From NCBI GenBank assembly GCA_031425695.1, contig JANPJV010000097.1, positions 1-14,792 of the forward strand: a DNA stretch of 14,792 nt. Direction: 5' to 3'. This document shows, one piece after another, positions 1-7,400 of the stretch. The notes beneath the pieces were generated by a model. The model saw only the letters and a list, made by a program, of their open reading frames with translations. It made no database searches and was not told the DNA's origin. A program made the position numbers and the translations under genes. Positions within the stretch are counted from its first letter, which is position 1, and each line of letters opens with the position of its first letter. Origin of the DNA: JANPJV01 sp031425695 (lineage in GTDB: Bacteria; Pseudomonadota; Gammaproteobacteria; Xanthomonadales; SZUA-5).

Positions 1-562
1 GTTTCCTCGGCAGATGCCCGACCAGGAACTGCATCTGGTCGGCGAGGATGTGGCGGTTGGACAGAATCAGGTGTTCGACCCAGCTCGGGCGGTACGGCAC
101 GGCCAGCAGCGGCATATTGGCCTGGTTGGGCGTGCGATTGCCCTTGCGCACATTGCAGGACAGGCACGCCGTGACGACGTTTTCCCAATGGTCGCGCCCG
201 CCACGCGAGAGCGGCATGACATGGTCACGGGTCAGATCGCCACGACAGAATTGCTCGCCGCAATACATGCAGAGCGAACGATCGCGTGCAAACAACGCTG
301 CGTTGGTGAGTGCCGGTGCGGGATCCATTCCGAGCGCGCGGGCGCGGGAACGGCTGGCGATGATCGGATGCAGCTCTATCAGGCTCTGCGTCCCGGTCAG
401 CCGGCATTGCCCGCCATGGACCAGCAGGCACGGCTGGCCAAGCGTCCACGCGACCGCACCGCGAACATAAAGACAAACCGCATCCTGCCAGCTGATCCAG
501 TCGAGGATCCTGCCGGAGCTGTCGAGTGACAACACACGCGTCGTCAAGAGATCGGCGTGCAT
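1..562 (-). CDS. HNH endonuclease family protein, 3' end cut by window edge
   Basis: Reading the minus strand from an ATG at 562 gives 187 open codons that run off the window edge, so the C-terminus is missing. The HNH core is plain: a Cys98-x2-Cys101 knuckle, Asp113-His114 in TRDHVMPLSRGG, Asn128 in WENVV, and a second Cys133-x2-Cys136 knuckle followed by NVRKGNRTP. This is the zinc-ribbed HNH fold of McrA-like and COG1403-type nucleases, which cut DNA using one metal ion. The N-terminal 90 residues are the usual extension of this stand-alone class. The start is supported by AGGAGGG about five bases upstream. No restriction methylase or toxin partner is visible, so the biological role is open. 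The family call is firm; the substrate is unknown. Confidence 0.9.
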   Translation of the reverse strand, partial: MHADLLTTRVLSLDSSGRILDWISWQDAVCLYVRGAVAWTLGQPCLLVHGGQCRLTGTQSLIELHPIIASRSRARALGMDPAPALTNAALFARDRSLCMYCGEQFCRGDLTRDHVMPLSRGGRDHWENVVTACLSCNVRKGNRTPNQANMPLLAVPYRPSWVEHLILSNRHILADQMQFLVGHLPRK

Positions 563-589
563 CCAGCCCTCCTGCGCTTCAACCCCTTG

Positions 590-620
590 AGTGTAGCTGA
601 GTTGTGTGATGCCTTGGCAA
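590..620 (-). promoter_or_regulatory. Possible sigma70 promoter of the HNH gene
   Basis: On the minus strand TTGCCA (620-615) is followed after 19 bases by TACACT (595-590). The predicted start of transcription near 583 leaves a leader of about 20 bases containing the AGGAGGG ribosome site. The spacer is two bases longer than ideal, so this is tentative. Confidence 0.4.
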
Positions 621-653
621 CCACCGCGTAGAGCACCAGAGCAACGCAGGACC

Positions 654-913
654 TTTTATCCGCAGATTTACGCAGATTTCGCAGATTAGAAGCGAGTTCC
701 CTCACGGTGTGGGCTTTGGCTTCTAAGGAAGGTCTGAACAAGTCCATCCTGACCTTGCTCAGAAACGCTCAACAAAAAACGTCGCTTTTGTTTCGCTTCA
801 TTTTCAATGACTTGAGTCATCTAAAATGTCGGCACCTCCATGTGCCGTAGGGAACCTCTGACTTGATCAGAGGTTCCCTAATCTGCGTAAATCTGCGAAA
901 TCTGCGGATAAAA
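654..913. repeat. Inverted pair of CGCAGATTT-type repeats (arms 654-688 and 879-913)
   Basis: The left arm (35 bp) begins TTTTATCCGCAGATTTACGC and ends GCAGATTA. The right arm is nearly its reverse complement: it contains the same AAATCTGCG modules and both ends match exactly, but the extra T lies in a different module. The arms enclose 190 bp with no credible gene. This is an intergenic dispersed-type repeat rather than a CRISPR array, since there are no spacers of constant length. A further perfect 8-bp inverted repeat, TTAGAAGC (686-693) and GCTTCTAA (719-726), lies just inside the left arm. The whole gene-free stretch 563-951 otherwise contains only the MITE-like element and the HNH promoter. 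Confidence 0.75.
726..878. mobile_element. MITE-like element with 19-bp terminal inverted repeats and TA borders
   Basis: The left end AGGAAGGTCTGAACAAGTC (726-744) matches the reverse complement of the right end (860-878) at 15 of 19 positions. Both ends are bordered outside by TA (724-725 and 879-880), as expected for target duplication by IS630/Tc1-mariner type transposases. The element is about 153 bp, contains no credible reading frame and is more AT-rich in its middle than the surroundings. The right terminus is also half of a perfect 12-bp stem with a 5-base loop (850-878), and the left has a 6-bp stem AAGGTC/GACCTT (729-734 and 751-756). There is no T-run after the right stem, so it is not a standard terminator. 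The parent transposon is not identified. Confidence 0.5.
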
Positions 914-951
914 AATCTCTTGCCCTTTGCTCCTGTGCTTCTCTGATTGCC

Positions 952-1965
952 TCAGAACCCCCGATCGCCACTGACCAGGCCACCCAGGCCACCGAGGATC
1001 GAGCCTTCTTCCTTTTGCCCGCCGCGGCTGGAGGCGGCGGCGTACATGCGGCCGGCGAGGCGGGAGAAGGGCAGGCTCTGTAGCCAGACGTGGCCGGGTC
1101 CGGTGAGTTTGGCGAAGAACAGGCCCTCGCCAGCAAACAGGATGCTCTTGATGCCACCGACCTGCTCGACATCGAAGTGCACGCTCGAGGTGAGCGCGAC
1201 CACGCAGCCGGTGTCAACGTGCAGAGTCTCCCCGGCCTTGAGCTCGCGCTCGACCACGGTGCCGCCGGCATGCACGAACACCAGGCCGTCGCCCTCGAGC
1301 TTCTGCATGATGAAACCCTCGCCACCGAACAGGCCGGTGAGCATCTTCTTCTGGAAGAAGATGCCGATCTGCACGCCCTTCGCCGCGGCCAGGAAGCTGT
1401 CTTTCTGGCAGATCATGGTGCCGCCGAAATTGCTCAGCGTCATCGGGATGATCGTGCCGGGATAGGGCGCGGCAAATGCAGCCTTAGCCTTGCCGCTGCG
1501 CCCGCCATGGGTGAACACGGTGGTGAACAGGCTCTCGCCAGTGATCAGGCGCTTGCCCGCGCCGACCAGCTTGTCGAAGAAGCCGCCGCCGGTGGCCGCG
1601 CTGCTGCCGTCGCCGAACACCGTCTCCATGGTGATCGATGCTTCCTTGTACATCATGGTGCCGGCTTCAGCGACACAACTCTCGCCCGGGTCGAGTTCGA
1701 TCTCGACGAACTGCATGTCCTCGCCGAAGATCGTGTAGTCGATCTCATCGGCATGCCGCCCGCCCGTGCGTGGCGGCGGGGGCGCCGCTGCGAGAGCGCT
1801 GCCTGCGCCACTGCGCAGCTCAGCGACATTGACGACCGGCAGCCACTCGGCAAAGCCCGCCCGCCAAACGAATCCACTGCCGTCCCGCGCGGCCTGCGCC
1901 ACCGCGGCGGCGTGATCCAGCGGACCGATCTGCTGACCGTTGTAGCTGAAATACCATTGATGCAT
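952..1965 (-). CDS. GYF_2 domain-AIM24 (TIGR00266) fusion protein
   Basis: This 337-residue protein has an N-terminal GYF_2 domain (residues 1-50, with WYFSYNGQQIGPL and a conserved W-R-x-G-F-x-E-W-L-P segment). A Pro-rich linker (about 55-68) leads to an AIM24/TIGR00266 domain (about 75-335). The AIM24 part is a jelly-roll-like beta structure rich in Gly turns (LSNFGGTMICQKDSFLAAA, GLFGGEGFIMQKLEGDG, FAGEGLFFAKLTGPG). The yeast member Aim24 is a mitochondrial inner-membrane protein; bacterial members have no settled function. GYF_2 commonly precedes membrane-associated bacterial domains. An in-frame extension to 2037 exists, but MHQWYF is the natural domain start and has GGAG seven bases upstream. 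It lies downstream of the DUF533 gene on the same strand with 247 bp between, filled largely by a REP-like pair. Confidence 0.88.
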   Translation of the reverse strand: MHQWYFSYNGQQIGPLDHAAAVAQAARDGSGFVWRAGFAEWLPVVNVAELRSGAGSALAAAPPPPRTGGRHADEIDYTIFGEDMQFVEIELDPGESCVAEAGTMMYKEASITMETVFGDGSSAATGGGFFDKLVGAGKRLITGESLFTTVFTHGGRSGKAKAAFAAPYPGTIIPMTLSNFGGTMICQKDSFLAAAKGVQIGIFFQKKMLTGLFGGEGFIMQKLEGDGLVFVHAGGTVVERELKAGETLHVDTGCVVALTSSVHFDVEQVGGIKSILFAGEGLFFAKLTGPGHVWLQSLPFSRLAGRMYAAASSRGGQKEEGSILGGLGGLVSGDRGF

Positions 1966-2044
1966 GAGGGGGCTCCGGGGGTGGTTATCGGTTTCGGTTT
2001 CGGATGGGTGAATGGCGACCGGTCGATGGGTCGGCACCGGCTGT

Positions 2045-2176
2045 GCTCCCCTCTCCCATGCTTCTGGGGAGAGGGGTGGGGGAGAGGGCGCTTTGCCTTT
2101 TCTTGGTGCCTTCCGTCAGAGTGAGTAAAGCCCCCTCTCCCCCGACCCCTCTCCCCAAAAGCACGGGAGAGGGGAG
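2045..2176. repeat. REP-like inverted pair (arms 2045-2092 and 2129-2176)
   Basis: Two arms of 48 bp are near-perfect reverse complements with one indel and a few substitutions, separated by 36 bp. Each arm holds its own smaller palindrome: CCCCTCTCCC and GGGGAGAGGGG around a short loop, followed by a second purine or pyrimidine run. CCCTCTCCC-type intergenic palindromes are widespread in high-GC Proteobacteria and resemble REP/BIME units. In RNA the pair would form a very stable hairpin between the DUF533 and AIM24 genes and could protect or attenuate the transcript. No T-run follows. Confidence 0.8.
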
Positions 2177-2212
2177 CATGCGAAAGCCGGCACCAATCGG
2201 CACCGATCGCCG

Positions 2213-2875
2213 TCAACGCTCGCCGCGATGCGCTCCCACCTGCTCGTGCACGCGCTCGACTTCAGCGGCTTCGAGCGCGAGTGCCTGCGCCAGGCGGGCG
2301 AGGTAGCTGCGTTCGGCATCGGTGTCGACGCTGATCGCAATCAGCGCGGCAGCATAGGTGTCCATGCGCAGCTCGGGCCGGGTGACGGCGACGATCTGTT
2401 CGAGCGTGGCGGGCGCCTTGAGCTCGGCCATCAGGAATTTCTGTGCCGCGGGATCGAGGGCGGCCTGAAGCGCGTGCTCGAGAATGCGCGAACGCTCTTC
2501 GGCATCGATCATCCCGTCGGCGTTGGCGGCCGCGATCATCGCGCGGATCAAGTGCGCGGCATCGCTTTCACGGCCGGCCGTGGCGATTTCCTCCTGCGGA
2601 GCCGCTGCCGGCGGCGGCATCGAGCTGCGCGGCATTGACATGGGGGGCGGCGGCGGCAATGCGCTCGGCGCCGGGCTGGTCGGACTCGAAAAGATTCCGC
2701 CACCACCCTGGGGCTTCGATTTGAAATGTTCCCACGCAGCGATCGCGAGGCCAATTGCCCCGACTCCGATCTGCGTCTTGGTGGTCCTGGAAAGCCCCAT
2801 TCCGGAGCTCGAGCGCCGGCGGCCGCGATCGCCGATGCCCCCGGTCAAAAGTTGTCCCAGCAGCTGTTCAAACAT
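2213..2875 (-). CDS. DUF533 (YebE-like, TerB-fold) inner-membrane protein
   Basis: The protein has 220 residues. The N-terminus MFEQLLGQLLTGG and a Gly/Arg/Ser-rich stretch precede one likely membrane helix (about 34-49, TQIGVGAIGLAIAAW). A Pro/Ser/Met-rich linker follows (60-95), then an all-helical DUF533/TerB-like domain (about 103-212). That domain contains LIRAMIAAANADGMIDAEER, the acidic helix signature of the TerB-like fold, where such residues can bind metal. DUF533 proteins such as E. coli YebE are envelope-stress associated but biochemically undefined. The start at 2875 has GGAG seven bases upstream; the same frame stays open to 3376, but the added sequence looks non-coding. The gene is divergent from dgkA across 222 bp (2876-3097), where the only promoter-like mark is TATGAT (minus strand, 2978-2973) without a good -35 box. 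Confidence 0.87.
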   Translation of the reverse strand: MFEQLLGQLLTGGIGDRGRRRSSSGMGLSRTTKTQIGVGAIGLAIAAWEHFKSKPQGGGGIFSSPTSPAPSALPPPPPMSMPRSSMPPPAAAPQEEIATAGRESDAAHLIRAMIAAANADGMIDAEERSRILEHALQAALDPAAQKFLMAELKAPATLEQIVAVTRPELRMDTYAAALIAISVDTDAERSYLARLAQALALEAAEVERVHEQVGAHRGER

Positions 2876-3097
2876 GATCTGACTCCGACAAAAAAAGTGG
2901 AACCGGCCCGCGGGGCGGTCGCTCGCGCTGAAGCATTCACGAAGCGCCTTGTTGGTCCCGGTGACGGATGCGATCATACGAGGCTTGCCCGTCGATTCAT
3001 GTGCTGGATGAAATGCTGACCCCGGTATGTCATCGAGCACTGTCGCCTGGCTCATCAGGGCGCCAATCTGTCGGGTTCGGCGTTCGAGTGGTCGAGG

Positions 3098-3484
3098 ATG
3101 CGCAGGACGATGGCGAGCTTTGAATCGCGCGGCCCGCGCCAGGTACTGAAGGCGCTTCAATATTCGCGACAAGGGTTGGCTGCTGCGTTTCGTTTCGAGA
3201 GCTCGTTTCGTCTCGAGGCTTATCTCTTCGTCCCGCTCGCGCCACTGGCCATGTGGCTTGGCCAGACCGGGATCGAACGCGCGCTGCTGTTCGGTTCGCT
3301 GGTGGCGGTACTGGTGGCGGAGTTGCTCAACGGCGCAGTGGAAGCGATCGTCGACAAGACCACGCCGGAGTTTCACGAGCTCGCAGGCCGTTCCAAGGAC
3401 ATGGGCTCGGCGGCAGTGTTCCTGTGCATGTTGAACGCGGTCGCTGTGTGGTCATTGATCCTCGTGCCGCGTCATCTCGATTGA
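3098..3484 (+). CDS. dgkA: Diacylglycerol kinase, DgkA family
   Basis: This 128-residue protein (124 if the ATG at 3110 is used) phosphorylates diacylglycerol to phosphatidic acid at the inner membrane, recycling lipid headgroup donors. It matches the small trimeric prokaryotic family in length and layout: an amphipathic N-terminus with YSRQGLAAAFRFESSFR, then three membrane helices (about 40-54, 62-80 and 105-122). The active-site signature is AELLNGAVEAIVD (Glu75, Asn78, Glu82, Asp86) followed by His93 and SKDMGSAAV (Lys100, Asp101). This corresponds to the E. coli motif ELLNSAIEAVVD...AKDMGSAAV. The ribosome site is weak for both candidate starts. The TerC gene begins 25 bp after the stop, so the two are probably cotranscribed. 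Confidence 0.93.
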   Translation: MRRTMASFESRGPRQVLKALQYSRQGLAAAFRFESSFRLEAYLFVPLAPLAMWLGQTGIERALLFGSLVAVLVAELLNGAVEAIVDKTTPEFHELAGRSKDMGSAAVFLCMLNAVAVWSLILVPRHLD

Positions 3485-3509
3485 CCAAAGAGTGGGACTG
3501 AACGGATTC

Positions 3510-4229
3510 ATGGAAGTTTTTTTCACCACTGAAGGTCTGATCGCACTGCTGACGCTGGCGATGCTCGAGATCGTGCTCGGCATCGACAACCTGGTGTTCC
3601 TCTCGATCGTGACCGCGCGGCTGCCGATCGAGCAGCGCCCGGGCGCGCGGCGTTTCGGCATCGCGCTCGCCTGCGTCACCCGCATCCTCCTGCTGCTGAG
3701 CCTGTCCTGGCTCGCCAGCATGACCCACAACGTGTTCCTCGAATTCTCGGTGCGCGACCTGGTGTTGATCATCGGTGGCCTGTTCCTGCTGGTGAAGGCG
3801 ACCATGGAGATCCACGGCGAGGTCGAAGGTGCCGACGAGGGCGACAGCAACACCCGTCCAGCCGCCAGCTACTGGGGCGCGATTACCCAGATCGCCATCA
3901 TCGACATCGTGTTCTCGCTCGACAGCGTGATCACCGCCGTCGGCATGGTCAACAACATCCCGATCATGGTCGCCGCCATCCTGGCCTCCGTCGCCGTCAT
4001 GCTGCTCGCCGCCAACCCGGTCGCGAACTTCATCGAGCGCCGCCCGACCCTGAAGATGCTCGCGCTCTCCTTCCTGATCCTGGTCGGTGTCGCCCTCATC
4101 GCCGACGGCTTCGGCTTCCACATCCCCCGCGGCTATCTGTACTTCGCCATGGCCTTCTCCGCCGGCGTCGAAGCCCTGAATATCCTCGTCCGCAAACGCC
4201 AGGAACGCGCGCAGATCGACGGCGAGTAG
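3510..4229 (+). CDS. TerC family integral membrane protein
   Basis: This 239-residue protein has about seven hydrophobic helices (roughly 8-34, 50-70, 80-97, 125-148, 150-168, 184-202 and 208-228). It carries the paired TerC signatures LEIVLGIDNLVFLSIV (Glu20, Asp26) and IDIVFSLDSVITAVGMV (Asp132, Asp138), acidic residues within membrane helices. The family includes TerC, Alx, YoaE and YceF-like proteins; several members are tied to manganese export or to metal loading of exported proteins. There is no CBS or CorC domain, so it is the short form. ATG 3510 is chosen because family members start just before this helix; a GTG at 3492 would add six residues. It sits 25 bp behind dgkA. The substrate cannot be read from the sequence. 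Confidence 0.92.
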   Translation: MEVFFTTEGLIALLTLAMLEIVLGIDNLVFLSIVTARLPIEQRPGARRFGIALACVTRILLLLSLSWLASMTHNVFLEFSVRDLVLIIGGLFLLVKATMEIHGEVEGADEGDSNTRPAASYWGAITQIAIIDIVFSLDSVITAVGMVNNIPIMVAAILASVAVMLLAANPVANFIERRPTLKMLALSFLILVGVALIADGFGFHIPRGYLYFAMAFSAGVEALNILVRKRQERAQIDGE

Positions 4230-4252
4230 TTCAGCAACAACATGAAGTCCTC

Positions 4253-4344
4253 GTAGGTCATGTTGCTCGCGCAGCGAGCTACTTGACGGCTCGTGTATCG
4301 CACGGAAGCGTCAAGTAGCCCGCTTGCGCGGTCAACATGACTAC
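4253..4344. repeat. Long GTAG...CTAC hairpin repeat (arms 4253-4288 and 4309-4344)
   Basis: GTAG and TCATGTTG at the left pair with CAACATGA and CTAC at the right, and the inner parts GCTACTTGACG and CGTCAAGTAGC also pair, with a few mismatches between. The left arm contains a local perfect stem GCTCGC-GCA-GCGAGC. The loop (4289-4308) holds a small CGTG/CACG stem. The architecture, an outer GTAG/CTAC and a central GCGCAGCG, is shared with the repeat at 13385-13461 and with common proteobacterial intergenic palindromes. It lies between the TerC gene and lhr, so it could end the first transcript, although no T-run is present. Confidence 0.75.
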
Positions 4345-4408
4345 AAGTGCGCTCCCGCCACCCCACGGTCAGCAAGCCTTGCCACCGTGGCGCGCAATCG
4401 GGGTGACA

Positions 4409-7400
4409 ATGACTCCCATGCCCCTGTCTCAATTCCATCCTGCCGTTGCCCGCTGGTTCGAACGCGCTTTTCCGGGTGCGACGGCGGCGCAGGCGGCGGC
4501 TTGGCCGGCGATCAAGGCGGGGCGGGATGCGTTGATTGCGGCGCCGACCGGGTCGGGCAAGACGCTGGCTGCATTTCTGGCGGCGATCGATGAGTTGGTG
4601 CGCGCGGGCCTCGACGGTACGCTCGAGGCGAAGACCAGCGTGGTCTACGTGTCGCCGCTCAAGGCGCTGTCGAACGACGTGCGCATCAACCTCTCTATTC
4701 CGCTCCAGGGCATTGCCCAGGCGCTGGCCGAGCTCGGGCTGCCGGAAGTGCGCATCGAGGTGATGGTGCGCACGGGCGACACGCCGCCGGCAGAGCGCGC
4801 GCGCATGCGCCGGCAGTCGCCGCACATCGTCGTCACCACCCCGGAATCGCTCTACGTACTGCTCGGCTCCGAGTCCGGGCGCGAGATGTTGAAGAGCACC
4901 AGCAGCGTGATCGTCGACGAAATCCACGCGGTCATGCCGAGCAAGCGCGGCAGCCACCTCGCGCTGTCGCTGGAGCGCCTGCAATCTTTGTGCGCGCGGC
5001 GGCCGACACGCATCGGGCTGTCGGCGACGGCGCAGCCACTGGAGGCGGTGGCGGCGTTCCTGTGTGGCGGGACCGCCAAGACCGCCGCGCCGGGTCATGT
5101 CGCGCGTGCCACGACGGCGACAAGTATCGCGGCCATGGCCGATCCCACAATGGCTGCTTCCACAGGGGCTGATCGTCCTGAATCACCCGACTGCGCCATC
5201 GTCAGCATTGGCCACCACGGCCGGCGCGACCTTGCCATCGTGCTGCCGGACCAGCCACTCACGGCGGTGCTCAGCCACGAGATGTGGGATGAGGTGTATG
5301 CGCGGCTCGCCCGGTTGGTCGAGGAACACCGCACGACGCTGGTGTTCGTCAACACGCGGCGGCTCACCGAGCGCGTGTCGCGGCACCTGAGCGAGCGGCT
5401 GGGCAAGGAGTTCGTCGCTGCGCACCACGGCAGCTTGTCGAAAGAGCATCGTCTCGACGCCGAACAGCGCCTGAAGGCCGGCAAGCTGAAAGTATTGGTG
5501 GCGACGGCGTCGCTCGAGCTCGGCATCGATATTGGTGACGTGGATCTCGTATGCCAGATCAGCTCGCCGCGCTCGCTCAGCAGCTTCCTGCAGCGCGTCG
5601 GACGCTCCGGACACGCCGTGGGTGGCACACCGAAGGGCCGCCTGTTTGCCCAGTCGCGCGATGACCTGGTCGAGTGCGCGGCCTTGCTCGATGGTGTGCG
5701 TAGGGGTGAGATGGACGCGCTGCGCATGCTCGATGCGCCGCTCGATGTGCTCGCGCAGCAAATCGTCGCCGAGGTAGGCGCGCGCGACTGGCCGGAGCTC
5801 GAGCTGTACCAGATGCTGCGCGGCGCCTGTCCCTACGCCAATCTTTCCGAGGCGGATTTCAACGCGGTGGTGGCGACCTTGAGCGAAGGCTTCACGACCC
5901 GCCGCGGACCGCGCCAGGGGCTGATCCACCGCGACGCGGTCAATCGCGTGCTGCATGCGCGGCGAGGGACGCGGCTGACCGCATTGACCTCGGGCGGCGC
6001 GATTCCGGATACCGCCGATTACGACGTCGTGCTCGAACCGCAAGCGCTCAAGGTCGGCACGATCAACGAGGATTTCGCGGTCGAGAGCATTGCCGGCGAC
6101 ATCTTCCAGCTCGGCAATCACTCGTATCGGATCATCCGGGTCGAGCGCAGCCGCGTGCGCGTCGAGGACGCGCAGGGCGCGCCACCGAGTATTCCGTTCT
6201 GGCTCGGCGAAGCGCCGGGTCGCAGCGATGCGCTCTCGCATGCAGTGTCGCGACTGCGCGGCGAAGTCGATGCTCAGCTGAGCCATGGTCTTGATGCCGC
6301 CATCGCCTGGCTCACCGATGAAGTCGGCCTCGATGCTGTCGCCGCACGCCAGATTGCCGAGCATCTCGGCGCCGCGAAACGGGCACTGGGGATCGTGCCG
6401 ACTCAAGCGTCGCTGGCTATGGAGCGGTTCTTCGACGAGTCCGGCGGCACCCAGCTCGTCATCCATTCGCCGTATGGCAGCCGCGTCAATCGTGCCTGGG
6501 GATTGGCGCTGCGCAAGCGCTTCTGCCGCACCTTCAATTTCGAGCTGCAGGCAGCCGCGACCGAGGACGCGATCGTGCTCTCGCTCTCGACCAGCCACAG
6601 CTTCGAGCTCATCAGCGTCTCGCGCTACCTGCATTCGAACAGCGTGCGCGACGTGCTCGTGCAGGCGCTGCTCGACGCGCCGATGTTCGGCGTGCGCTGG
6701 CGGTGGAATGCAGGCATAGCGCTGGCGCTGCCGCGCTACGTCGGCGGCCAGCGCACGCCGCCGCAACTGCAACGCATGAAATCGGAAGACCTGTTGGCGA
6801 CGGTGTTCCCGGATCAGGTCGCCTGCGCAGAAAATCTCGTGGGCGAGCGCGAGATCCCGGACCACCCGCTGGTGGCGCAGACGTTGCGCGACTGTCTCGA
6901 CGAGGCAATGGATCTGGCCGCCTTGACCCGGGTGCTGGCCGGGCTCGAGAGCGGTGCGATCACGATGCACGCGGTCGATCTGCCGATGCCCTCCGCCCTG
7001 GCGCTCGAAGTCCTGAGCGCGCGGCCCTACGCCTATCTTGACGATGCTCCGCTCGAAGAACGCCGCACGCAGGCGGTGTCGGCCGGCACGGGGAACGCGA
7101 CGAGCGCGGATGCGTTCGGTCGCCTGGACGCAGCGGCGATTGCCGCCGTGCGCGAGGAATGCTGGCCGGACGCGCGCACGCCGGATGAGCTCCACGAAGC
7201 GTTGACCGCGCTGGGGTTTCTGACCGACGCCGAGCTCGAGGCTACGGCTGGCTGGCGCGCTCATGCGGCGCAGCTGGTCGGTGCCGGGCGCGTCACCCGC
7301 CTAGAAATTGCTCCCGACGCGAAGGCCGCCGATCTGTGGGTCGCAGTCGAGCGCCTGCCTTTGTTCCTGGCTGTGCATGTGCAAGCCCGACAAGATCCGC

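Noticed and set aside
544..747. Minus-strand open frame of 67 codons upstream of the HNH gene
   Set aside because: It overlaps the HNH start and ribosome site, runs across the CGCAGATTT repeat and resembles no known protein; it starts inside the MITE-like terminus.
850..878. Intrinsic terminator
   Set aside because: The 12-bp stem is perfect but no T-run follows on either strand, and it coincides with the terminus of the MITE-like element.
654..913. CRISPR-like array
   Set aside because: The CGCAGATTT units are short, adjacent and inverted, without spacers of constant length or cas genes.
1966..2037. Longer start for the AIM24 gene (24 extra residues)
   Set aside because: The extra residues precede a natural GYF_2 domain start, and MHQWYF has its own GGAG ribosome site.
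1090..2124. Long plus-strand frame opposite the AIM24 gene
   Set aside because: It is a high-GC shadow of the AIM24 coding strand; the product is low-complexity with no motif.
2876..3376. Upstream extension of the DUF533 frame by 167 codons
   Set aside because: It overlaps dgkA on the opposite strand and has no domain character; MFEQLLGQ is the normal DUF533 start.
3327..4121. Minus-strand frame opposite the TerC and dgkA genes, rich in Asp/His/Glu
   Set aside because: Its composition is the mirror of hydrophobic codons in the TerC gene; TerC is clearly the real gene.
952..4229. Classical tellurite-resistance (ter) operon
   Set aside because: Only TerC and a TerB-fold DUF533 protein are present; TerA, TerD, TerE and TerZ are absent.
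4337..4408. Upstream ATG for lhr
   Set aside because: It lies inside the right arm of the hairpin repeat and the added residues do not look like Lhr; ATG 4409 is better placed.
5183..7264. Minus-strand frame of 693 codons opposite lhr
   Set aside because: It is a GC-driven shadow; the plus strand carries ordered helicase motifs throughout.
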